A model generated the notes under the pieces. That model had not been told where the DNA came from and did not search any database. It saw only the letters and a list, made by a program, of their open reading frames with translations. A stretch of DNA of 64,000 bases from Sphingomonas phyllosphaerae FA2. GTDB taxonomy: Bacteria; Pseudomonadota; Alphaproteobacteria; Sphingomonadales; Sphingomonadaceae. Made by a program: the position numbers and the translations under genes. The stretch covers positions 56,986-120,985 of the forward strand of contig NZ_ATYK01000004.1 of the NCBI RefSeq assembly GCF_000427645.1, given 5' to 3'. This document shows, one piece after another, positions 43,458 through 51,536 of this stretch (position 1 is its first letter; every line of letters starts with the position of its first letter).

Positions 43458-43545
43458 CGTCATTGCGACCCCGGCGAAGGCCGGGGGAAGCAATCCAGAG
43501 CCGGACCAGGACGCCATGGATTGCTTCGCTACGCTCGCAATGACG
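43458..43545. repeat. REP-like intergenic palindrome, family 2
   Basis: Nested inverted repeats: outer arms CGTCATTGCGA / TCGCAATGACG (43458-43468, 43535-43545) and inner arms GAAGCAATCCA / TGGATTGCTTC (43487-43497, 43517-43527). It lies between lacI and the GH3 gene, next to a copy of family 1. Palindromes of this shape are common intergenic repeats in alphaproteobacteria. Confidence 0.8.
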
Positions 43546-43589
43546 AAGGGGTGGGAAGACGTTGTGTGATGCGACGGCCCCTCCCCACC

Positions 43590-43675
43590 CGTCGCCCCGG
43601 CCTTGAGCCGGGGCCCCGCTTCTTCTTCTCGTGGGGGGAAAGAAAGCGGGGCCCCGGATCAAGTTCGGGGCGACG
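43590..43675. repeat. REP-like intergenic palindrome, family 1, copy B
   Basis: Arms of 31 bp (43590-43620 and 43645-43675, three mismatches) with a 24-bp spacer, related to copy A at 39121-39204. It lies 55 bp upstream of the GH3 start. Together with the family 2 copy it fills most of the 366-bp gap between lacI and GH3; no gene is seen there. Confidence 0.85.
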
Positions 43676-43729
43676 ACGTAGGTAGCGCGCAAGACGACGG
43701 CGCGCGGACGAAGTGGGAAAGGGAGCAGG

Positions 43730-45988
43730 ATGAACGGACACGACCGGCGGATCACACGGCGCGCATGGCTGGCCGGCGCGGGCGCGGCGCTGGCATGGTC
43801 GGCGAGCCCGGCGCGCGCGCTGCTCGCCACCGTCGCCGCCCGCCCCCTCCCCGCCGAGGTCGAGGCGCTGATCCCGCGCATGACGCTCGCCGAAAAGGCC
43901 GGGCAGCTCAACCTGCTCGCCGCCGCCTGGGCGGGCGGCGCGGCGATCTCGCTCAACCCGGCCGGCGCGGCGTCCAGCTTCGACGCGCAATTGAAGATGG
44001 TCCGGCGCGGCGAGCTGACCGGCGTGTTCAACGGCAATGGCGCGGAGATGGCGCGGCGGATGCAGACCGAGGCGGTGCGCCGCTCGCGGCTGAAGATCCC
44101 GTTGCTGTTCGCCGCCGATGTCATTCACGGGCTGCGCACCGTCTTCCCGGTCCCGCTTGCCGAGGCGGCCAGCTTCGACCCCGAACTCGCGCGCCGCACC
44201 GCGCGCGCCGCGGCGGTCGAGGCGTCGGCGTCGGGGATCGACTGGACCTTCGCGCCGATGGTCGACATCGCGCGCGATGCGCGCTGGGGGCGCGGGGTCG
44301 AGGGATCGGGCGAGGACGTGCTGCTCGGGCGGCTGATGGCGGCGGCGCGCGTCGCGGGCTTTCAGGGCAGCGGCATCGCTTCGCCGGACGCGGTCGCGGC
44401 CTGCGCCAAGCATTTCGTCGCCTATGGCGCGGGCGAGGCCGGGCTCGACTATAACAGTGTCGACATGTCGGAACGTACACTCCGCGACATCTATTTCCCG
44501 CCGTTCCAGGCGGCGTTCGCGGCCGGGGCGCCGACCGTGATGGCGTCGTTCAACGACCTGTCCGGCGTCCCCGCGACCGCCAATCCGTGGCTGCTCGACA
44601 CGATCCTGCGCAAGGAATGGGGGTTCGGCGGGCTGGTCGTCTCCGACTACACCGGCGACGAGGAGTTGATCGCGCACGGGCTGGCGGAGGACGGTCGCGA
44701 CGCCGCGCGGCTCGCCTTCCTCGCCGGGGTCGACATGTCGATGCAGAGCGGGCTGTATCTGAAATACCTCCCCGATCTGGTCGAGAAGGGCGAGGTGCCG
44801 CTGGCGCGGCTCGACGAGGCGGTGCGCCGCGTGCTCGCGCTCAAGGTCGCGCTCGGGCTGTTCGACGACCCGTTCCGCCGCATCGACCCGGCGCGCGAAA
44901 AGGCGCGGCTGCGCACCCCCGAGACGCTGGCGCTCGCGCGCGAGGCGGGGGCGCGCAGCATCGTCCTGCTGCGCAACGAGGGCGCGCTGCTCCCCCTCCC
45001 CCGCTCGGACAAGAGGATCGCGCTGATCGGTCCGTTCGCGGGCGGTGGCCACGACCTGATCGGGCCGTGGAACGTCTATGGCACCGATCGCGAGGCGGTC
45101 GACCTCGAAACCGCGGTGCGCGAGATCGCGCCGGACGCGACCGTCGACGACGGCACCGACGTGGCGCGCGCGGTCGCCGCGGCGCGCGCGGCCGACGTGG
45201 TGGTGCTCGCGATCGGCGAGACGCAGAACATGTCGGGCGAGGCGCAGTCGCGCACCGAAATCGTCGTGCCGCCCGCGCAACAGGCGCTCGCCGAGGCGAT
45301 CGCCGCAACCGGCAAGCCGTACGTCGTGCTACTCCGCACCGGCCGCGCGCTCGCGCTGTCGGGGGCGGTGGCGAAGGCGCCGGCGTTGCTGGTGACCTGG
45401 TTCCTCGGCTCGCAGGACGGTCCGGCGATCGCCGACGTTTTGTTCGGCGCGGTGTCGCCCTCGGCGCGGCTGCCGGTATCGTTCCCGCGCGCCAGCGGCC
45501 AGGTGCCTTATTATTACGCGCACCGCAGCACCGGCCGCCCCAACCCGGCGGGCGCGCTACAGCCCTACAAGGCGCATTATCGCGAGGTGCCGAACAGCGC
45601 CTTGTTCCCGTTCGGGCATGGCCTGACCTATGGCGAGATCGGTTATGCGGACCTGCGGCTGAGCGCGAAGACGCTGACAGACGCTGCCCCGCTGACGATC
45701 CGCGCGACGATCGCCAACACCGGCCGCGTCGCGGCGACCGAGGTGGTGCAGCTCTACGTCCACGACGTCGTCGCCAGCGTGACGCAGCCGATGCGCGTGA
45801 TGAAGGCATTCAAGCGCGTCATGCTAGCGCCGGGCGAACGCCGGACGGTGGAATTCACGCTCACCCGCGCCGATCTGTCCTTCACCGGCCGCGACCTGAA
45901 GCCGACCACCGAACCCGGCGCCTTCCGCCTGTGGGTCGCCCCCTCGGCCGAGGCCGAGGGGGTAACGGCAACATTCATGCTGGTTTGA
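43730..45988 (+). CDS. glycoside hydrolase family 3 beta-glucosidase, Tat-exported
   Basis: This 752-residue enzyme has a Tat-like signal 'ITRRAWLAGAGAALAW' cut near 'ARA'. The GH3 N-terminal barrel shows 'LLFAADVIHGLRTVFPVPL' and the nucleophile Asp306 in 'LVVSDYTGDEEL'. The C-terminal GH3 domain ('GARSIVLLRNEGALLPLP') is followed by a fibronectin-III-like domain ('VTQPMRVMKAFKRV'). It is similar in build to BglX and should remove terminal glucose from beta-linked oligosaccharides in the periplasm. The ATG has a Shine-Dalgarno GGGAGCAGG. It is divergent from the lacI-receptor-GH144 operon and very probably part of the same pathway. It ends 4 bp from a convergent, broken receptor gene. Confidence 0.95.
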   Translation: MNGHDRRITRRAWLAGAGAALAWSASPARALLATVAARPLPAEVEALIPRMTLAEKAGQLNLLAAAWAGGAAISLNPAGAASSFDAQLKMVRRGELTGVFNGNGAEMARRMQTEAVRRSRLKIPLLFAADVIHGLRTVFPVPLAEAASFDPELARRTARAAAVEASASGIDWTFAPMVDIARDARWGRGVEGSGEDVLLGRLMAAARVAGFQGSGIASPDAVAACAKHFVAYGAGEAGLDYNSVDMSERTLRDIYFPPFQAAFAAGAPTVMASFNDLSGVPATANPWLLDTILRKEWGFGGLVVSDYTGDEELIAHGLAEDGRDAARLAFLAGVDMSMQSGLYLKYLPDLVEKGEVPLARLDEAVRRVLALKVALGLFDDPFRRIDPAREKARLRTPETLALAREAGARSIVLLRNEGALLPLPRSDKRIALIGPFAGGGHDLIGPWNVYGTDREAVDLETAVREIAPDATVDDGTDVARAVAAARAADVVVLAIGETQNMSGEAQSRTEIVVPPAQQALAEAIAATGKPYVVLLRTGRALALSGAVAKAPALLVTWFLGSQDGPAIADVLFGAVSPSARLPVSFPRASGQVPYYYAHRSTGRPNPAGALQPYKAHYREVPNSALFPFGHGLTYGEIGYADLRLSAKTLTDAAPLTIRATIANTGRVAATEVVQLYVHDVVASVTQPMRVMKAFKRVMLAPGERRTVEFTLTRADLSFTGRDLKPTTEPGAFRLWVAPSAEAEGVTATFMLV

Positions 45989-45992
45989 GGGG

Positions 45993-48908
45993 TCAGAAGC
46001 GGAAGCGGACCCCGGCACCATAGTAACGACCTTCGTCGCGCACATCCTGCGCATATTCGTAGCCGTAGTTATCGGTCGAGAAGTTGTTGAACGGTTTGGC
46101 AAGCAAATTAGTCGCGTCGATGCCGACCGTGACATTCTTGTTGATGTCATAGCTCATGGAGAAATCGAGGCGCCCGATCGGCTTGGTTCGCCATGTGGTG
46201 GTACGGTTCTGAATGTCGACTCCGAATGAGCGAACATAACCCGACCGCCAATTGTACGATAGTCGCGCCTGTATCCCTTCACGTTCGTAGAAGCCGGAAA
46301 GGTTATAGGCCCAATCGGACAGACCGGTAATTTTAACGAAGTCACCATAAGTAAAGACACCGGTGTCGGTATCGTACTCCGGCTGCCGGTTCTTTCAATC
46401 GAGATAGGTGGCGTTGGCTTGAACACCCAATCCCTTCAACGCGCCGGGCATAAAACCGAAGAATGTCTGGAAGGCGGCCTCGACCCCCTTGATCTTGCCC
46501 TCACCCGAATTTTCCGGTCGGCTGATCTGCATGAAACCATAGGTCGGATCCTGCACATAGCGGGTATAATAATTGATGAAGCCGTTGAGGTCGTGCTGGA
46601 AGGCGGCTAGCGTCACCGACCCGGATTTCGCAAAATAATATTCAAGCGACACATCGTAATTGCGCGACGTCAGCGGCCGCAGATCGGGATTGCCGCCCGA
46701 GCCATATGCCTGAATGCGCGAGTTCGGATCGGTCGGATCGACCGGCTTGGTCGGATCGATCACCACTTTTTCGATCGACACCGCCGGGTTGAGCGTGCCG
46801 AAATCCGGCCGCGTGCGGGTGTAGGTATAGCCCAGGCGCAACTGCAGCTTGTCGCTGAACTTCACCCGCATGCTCGCATTGGGCAGCAAGTCCAGATAGT
46901 TCTGGTGCACGTCACGCGGCGTTGCGGTAACGACAGAATCCACCGTCACCTTCGACAGGCCTGAGTAGCGACCGACGGTATTGACCGCGCGCAGGCCGGC
47001 AACGCCGTCTACTTCCATCGAGCCGACGTCGAACGCATATTTGGCTTGGACGTAACCGGCGTAACTCTGCTCCTTGGCATGGAATTGCGAATAAGGATCG
47101 AGCGGTACCGTCTCACCCTGAAACTTCGTGAGTGCGTCCTTATACCCCTGATCGTCGGGATTGAGCGCGACCAGTTGCTGAAGCGCCTGACGCGACAGAT
47201 CGCGCAGTTTCGCCTGATTGCCGTCGACCCCTTCGAAGGTGGGTACGAGATAGCTGGTGAAGCCCTGCACCGCGCCACGGAAGGGATTCGGGCTCATCGA
47301 GAGTTGGCCGATCGGCAAGTCGGCGAATGGCCGCTTCAGCGATTCGGTGTAGGCGTAACGGTTGCCGGTGATGTAGTTCGCGTCGCGGTTCGTGACGCGA
47401 TAGCCGAACTGGAGTTTACGCAAGAGCGGCATGTCCGGTTCGAGCACCAGGTCCCCGCGCCACTGCCAACCCTTGCCGTTCACCTTATAGTCGGACTCGT
47501 AATAACCGCGCCAGATATAATTGGCCGGATTGGCGAAATCGTAGTCCGGGAAGGAGAAGGCCGCGCCTCCGTCGTCAGCGAAATTGACCTTTACCGTCGG
47601 TGCCGTGGTTAGCGCCGAATCGAGACTGTGGGCGGTGGCGCGGTAATTGCTCTTATTGTAGGCGAAGTCGGTCGACAGCGTCGCAATGCCACTGCTCCAC
47701 TTGCCGCCAGTGGCGATCTGCGTGGTGTTGGTCGCATCATGCTTGGTAGAGCGATAAATGCCGGGACGGTAGCCGCCCGACTTGGTCATGCTCGCGACCT
47801 GTGTCGTATCGCCGACCAGCACGACATCGCTCAGGGTCGGCGCATTGCCGATCGTCTGCCCGGGCTGCACCGGCGCACGGCCGCGGAGATCTACGTCGAA
47901 ATTGTCGACGATCGTTTCGCCGCGATAGCCCTGGTAGATGCCTTCCAGATAAACTTCGGCATTGCTGGCTGGCGCCCATTGGAACGAAAAATTGCCGGAG
48001 GGACGATACCGCTTCCCGCTCTCATTGTAGAGACCGACGCTATAGGGATAGCGGATCGGCGTGACGGCCGGCTTCGGTGTGATGATCGAGGACGGGCTGG
48101 AGTCGGCGATGTTGGTGCTGTTGTAACGTACGCCATTGTGGTATCGCGATTGGGCATAGGTTACATTGACTAACAGCCCCATCTCACCGATGCCGGTGTC
48201 CCAGCGATCGGATACCAGGATGTTGCCCTGCGGGTCGAAGAACCGGCTCTGGTCGTTGTAGGTGCCGCGCAGACCACCGGCGACTTCCAGACCCTTGAAG
48301 TCGAAGGGACGGCGGGTACGGACGTTGACCAGGCCCGCAAGGCCGGGCTCGATCAGGTCCGCGGTGCCCGACTTGTACACTTCGAGCGCCGACAGCGCCT
48401 GTGATGGGAAATCCTGAAGCTGCGCACGCCGCAACTCGGCGGTGAAGATTTCGCGGCCGTTGTAGGCGGTGGCCACGTCCGGCAGGCCACGGATCAGCAC
48501 GCCGCTGACTTCGTCGTTGTAGCGCTGCACCTGAACGCCGGCGATCCGGGCAATTGTCTCGGCGGCGGTGTCGTCGGGCAATTTGCCGATGTCCTGTGCC
48601 ACCACGACATCGATGATCGAATCGGAATTTCTTTTCAGTGCCGCCGCGCTTTCGAGGCTGGCGCGCAACCCCGTGACGACGATGTCGTCATCCTTTTCGG
48701 CGGACGATGACGTTTCGCGTGGGTCGGTGTTCGCGGATTTCGATGGGACGACGGCAGTATCGACCTGCTCGGTCGAACCCGCCTTGGCAGGCTTCGTGGC
48801 CGGCTTGCCGTTGCTCTGTGGCGCGGAAGGCTCGGCGGCGTGCGCGTGCGCAGGCATGGCGAGCAAGGCCATCGGGGCGACCGACAGCATGAATAGATGG
48901 GATTTCAT
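45993..48908 (-). pseudogene. TonB-dependent receptor interrupted by an in-frame TGA
   Basis: The ATG at 48908 has an AAGGGGGAGGG ribosome site. The frame encodes a signal peptide ('ALLAMPAHAHA'), a plug ('DDIVVTGLRASLESAAALKR') and a receptor barrel up to residue 837. It then meets TGA at 46395-46397 ('NATYLD-stop-KNRQPEYD'). The same frame continues without further stops for 133 residues, to a normal receptor C-terminus '..YYGAGVRFRF' and a stop at 45993. So this is a single nonsense change, not a frameshift. The product would lack the last barrel strands and the C-terminal assembly signal and should be non-functional, unless the base is a sequencing error or the stop is read through. The intact ancestor was an 800-1000-residue receptor of the sugar-uptake type, beside a GH3 gene. 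Confidence 0.85.
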
Positions 48909-48923
48909 TCCCTCCCCCTTCAA

Positions 48924-49386
48924 TCTTTAGCCGGCGGCATAATTGCCGTTCGACACACATTTGTCAGACAAAATACATTTTTGTGTCAATGACAAGTACG
49001 TAAGATTCCACCATAATGGGTTAGAAGAGTGTTGAAGGAAGAGCTGCGGGCTGAGCGATGAAGATGGCTTTAACCGGAATCAGTCAAGATGCCAGTCGCG
49101 CAATCCCGAGTAATAAACCTACGAAGATATTAATAATGCACGAAAAACCTGAGATAGGGTGATGCAACCCTTTCTGGAGCGCCTGCCGTGCCAGTTCTTC
49201 TGTGCGCTGCGATGCCGTGGTATGTTCCAGAAGGGCAGGCGGTGCGCCTCACGGCAGCGGGTTCAACCATCATCTCGCTTAACAACGGCCGGGCCAAATG
49301 TCGGCGGACGGCCTCCGCCGCTCGATTAATCCTTCATCGACAATCACATCCTAAAGCGGTCGGCTTCGACGAGAAGGCCCGGCCCC
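48924..49386. promoter_or_regulatory. 463-bp intergenic region upstream of the broken receptor
   Basis: The region is A/T-rich compared with its flanks and has no supported gene. A perfect palindrome TTTGTC-A-GACAAA lies at 48960-48972, and a TTGACA-like box on the minus strand at 48984-48989 could be a -35 element for the receptor. The right part should hold the start signals of the STAS-like gene at 49387. Specific factor binding is not shown. Confidence 0.45.
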
Positions 49387-49749
49387 ATGTACACCATCGA
49401 CTATGACGCAGCGACGCGGACGCTGCATATCGTAACCGAAGGGTTCTGGAGCGCGAGTGTCACCGCGGCCTTCGTCGCCGAGCTGCTCGCGCGCGGCACT
49501 GCGCTCCGCTTGCGGCACGGGCCGTTCACGGTGCTCGCCGATCTGCGCGCCGGGGCGATCCAGCCGCCGCAGGTCGTCGATGCGCTTGCCGCGATGATGC
49601 CGCGCGCGCTCAAGGTCACGTCGCGGCCGATCGCGGCGGTGGTCGCGAACAATCTCGCGAAGTTGCAGACCGAACGCTATCTGGTCGGCGCCAATTGCCG
49701 GACCTTCCTCGACCCCGACGAAGCGAAGCGCTGGCTGGCGGCGGCGTAG
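49387..49749 (+). CDS. small STAS-like protein, second paralogue
   Basis: The 120-residue protein has the same order of elements as the one at 37186-37554: 'TLHIVTEGFWSASVTAAFV', 'FTVLADLRAGAIQPPQV', 'RPIAAVVANNLAKLQTER', 'DEAKRWLAAA'. It fits a stand-alone STAS-like alpha/beta fold, with unknown function and no obvious partner. It is followed by a copy of the family 1 palindrome. The two paralogues flank the sugar-utilization locus on either side. Confidence 0.75.
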   Translation: MYTIDYDAATRTLHIVTEGFWSASVTAAFVAELLARGTALRLRHGPFTVLADLRAGAIQPPQVVDALAAMMPRALKVTSRPIAAVVANNLAKLQTERYLVGANCRTFLDPDEAKRWLAAA

Positions 49750-49758
49750 GGCCCACCC

Positions 49759-49846
49759 CGTCATCCCGGACCTGATCCGGGATCCCGCTTCCTTGCCCGC
49801 GCCGTGAGAAGAAGAAGCGGGGCCCTGGATCAGGTTCGGGGCGACG
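49759..49846. repeat. REP-like intergenic palindrome, family 1, copy C
   Basis: Arms of 31 bp (49759-49789 and 49816-49846) with several mismatches around a 26-bp spacer, beginning CGTCATCCCGGACCTGATC. It lies just after the STAS-like gene and resembles copies A and B. Confidence 0.8.
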
Positions 49847-49978
49847 ATCGTGGGCATGTCGCGATCGATAGCCACGGCGGTCCAGGATGATTGGCCTCTC
49901 GCCCCGCTGCACAGCGGTCGCCCGCAAGGCGATGACGATGGTTCAATCTACTCCGGTAACGCTCTAAGCCCGCGCGCG

Positions 49979-51034
49979 ATGTCCCTGCCCTCCCCTGCCC
50001 GCCGGTTGCTGCTTGCCGCGCCTGTGCTGCTCGCGCTCACCGCCGCCACGCCGTCCGCGATCGTGACGTCCGAATATATCGACCCTGCCCCGCCCTATCC
50101 GCAGGCGCATGCCTCGACGATCGTCGAGCTGCCCGACACCACCATCGCCGCGGCATGGTTCGGCGGGTCGGGCGAAGGGCGGCCCGATGTCGCGATCTGG
50201 TTCGCGCGCCGTAGCGCCAAGGGCTGGGAAGCCCCGGTCGCGGTCGCGCGCGACGCGCGCTATCCGACGTGGAACCCGGTGCTGTTCCAGCCGGCCGGTC
50301 AGCCGCTCCACCTGTTCTACAAGGTCGGCCCCAACCCGCGCGACTGGTGGGGGATGGTCATCACCTCCACCGATGGCGGCCGCCGCTGGAGCGCGCCGGT
50401 GCGACTTCCCGACGGCGTGCTCGGGCCGATCAAGAACAAGCCGGTCGTGCTGCCTGACGGCACGTGGCTGGCGCCGTCCAGCCGCGAGGTCGGCACGCCC
50501 GAGAAGAACCGCTGGTTCGTGCGCATGGAACGCTCGACCGACCGCGGGCGGACGTGGAGCGCCGGCCCGGAGATCGCCTCCCCGGTCGGGCTCGAGGCGA
50601 TCCAGCCGAGCGTGCTGACGCTGAAGGACGGCACGCTCGCGCTGGTCGCGCGGACGCGGCAGGGCGTGGTCGCGACCAGCCGCTCGCGCGATGGCGGGCG
50701 GACATGGTCGCCGCTCGCCGCGCTCGCCTTGCCCAACCCCAATGCCGGCACCGATGCGGTGACGCTGGCGGACGGGCGGCAGTTGATCGTCTACAACCAC
50801 GCCGCGCACGATCCCGCGACCCCCGGCGACGGTCCGCGCTGGCCGCTGAACGTCGCGCTATCCGACGACGGCGTGCACTGGCGCGCGGTGCTGACGCTCG
50901 AAAGCCGCCCGATCAAGGACGGTTACGCCTATCCGGCGGTGATCCAGTCGCGCGACGGGCGCGTCCACATTAGTTATACATGGAACCGCACGCGTATCCG
51001 CCACGTCGTGCTCGATCCCCGCCAGTTGAGGTAA
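49979..51034 (+). CDS. secreted BNR/sialidase-fold protein
   Basis: The protein has 351 residues from the ATG at 49979; the frame is open further upstream but that part has no family resemblance. A signal peptide ends near 'TAATPSA'. It is a six-bladed propeller of the BNR_2/sialidase superfamily with Asp-box repeats: 'STDGGRRWS', 'STDRGRTWS' and 'SRDGGRTWS'. Catalytic Arg residues of true sialidases cannot be confirmed by eye; many bacterial members act on other glycans. The location beside the GH3/GH144 locus supports a carbohydrate role. Confidence 0.85.
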   Translation: MSLPSPARRLLLAAPVLLALTAATPSAIVTSEYIDPAPPYPQAHASTIVELPDTTIAAAWFGGSGEGRPDVAIWFARRSAKGWEAPVAVARDARYPTWNPVLFQPAGQPLHLFYKVGPNPRDWWGMVITSTDGGRRWSAPVRLPDGVLGPIKNKPVVLPDGTWLAPSSREVGTPEKNRWFVRMERSTDRGRTWSAGPEIASPVGLEAIQPSVLTLKDGTLALVARTRQGVVATSRSRDGGRTWSPLAALALPNPNAGTDAVTLADGRQLIVYNHAAHDPATPGDGPRWPLNVALSDDGVHWRAVLTLESRPIKDGYAYPAVIQSRDGRVHISYTWNRTRIRHVVLDPRQLR

Positions 51035-51037
51035 GTC

Positions 51038-51217
51038 ATGGCCGAACGCTTCGAACGCCACCGCCAGCCGTGGCGCCCCGACGAGATCCAGAAGCTCCAT
51101 CAACTCGCCAAAAAGGGCATGGCGCTGAAGGCGATCGCCAAAGCGCTGACTCGCAGCGAGGAATCGGTCAAGGACCGCGCGAAGGAGGACGGGCTGTCGA
51201 TCGCGAAATTGCGGTGA
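51038..51217 (+). CDS. 59-residue helix-turn-helix-like protein
   Basis: A short frame runs from ATG 51038 to TGA 51217, starting 3 bp after the sialidase-fold gene stop. The sequence 'PWRPDEIQKLHQLAKKGMA' then 'LKAIAKALTRSEESVKDRA' looks like a small SANT/homeodomain-like DNA-binding fold: three helices, a conserved Trp and a basic third helix. Codon choice is strongly GC-biased like neighbouring real genes. It is probably co-transcribed with the gene upstream. The function is unknown. Confidence 0.65.
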   Translation: MAERFERHRQPWRPDEIQKLHQLAKKGMALKAIAKALTRSEESVKDRAKEDGLSIAKLR

Positions 51218-51536
51218 GAGCGACGTTCACACTGAATATTCCACGATGACGATCCAATGTTACGCTGCAGCCTTAGATTGTTGCTAGATCGTCTTTGCGT
51301 AATCTTTGAACCTTTTGGTCAGCATCATTGTCCATTTCGGTCGTCGCAATACCGCTCGCGGTAAGAAGGTTGCGACGGGTGGCGATAGGGCCGGAATGCC
51401 GCTAATTCATGTCGTGCCCTTAAGGACACTGTTAAGTAATAATTAATTCTTACAATCGTCACGGACCCGTCCGGCGCTTGTCATCGTCGGTCGGCCCCGT
51501 CTTCATGAACCCCATCTGAAAGAGGGGTTCTTTATC
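51218..51536. promoter_or_regulatory. intergenic region upstream of a TonB receptor
   Basis: A 319-bp non-coding stretch, A/T-rich in its second half. It should contain the receptor promoter and ends with a good ribosome site (AAAGAGGGG) near 51518. No palindrome or recognised operator is seen. Confidence 0.4.

Noticed and set aside
46395..46397. TGA in the receptor as a selenocysteine codon
   Set aside because: No SECIS-like stem was recognised after it, receptors of this class are not selenoproteins, and a simple nonsense change or read error explains it.
49188..49406. 72-residue plus-strand frame before the STAS-like gene
   Set aside because: No ribosome site, no family resemblance, and it overlaps the better-supported STAS-like start.
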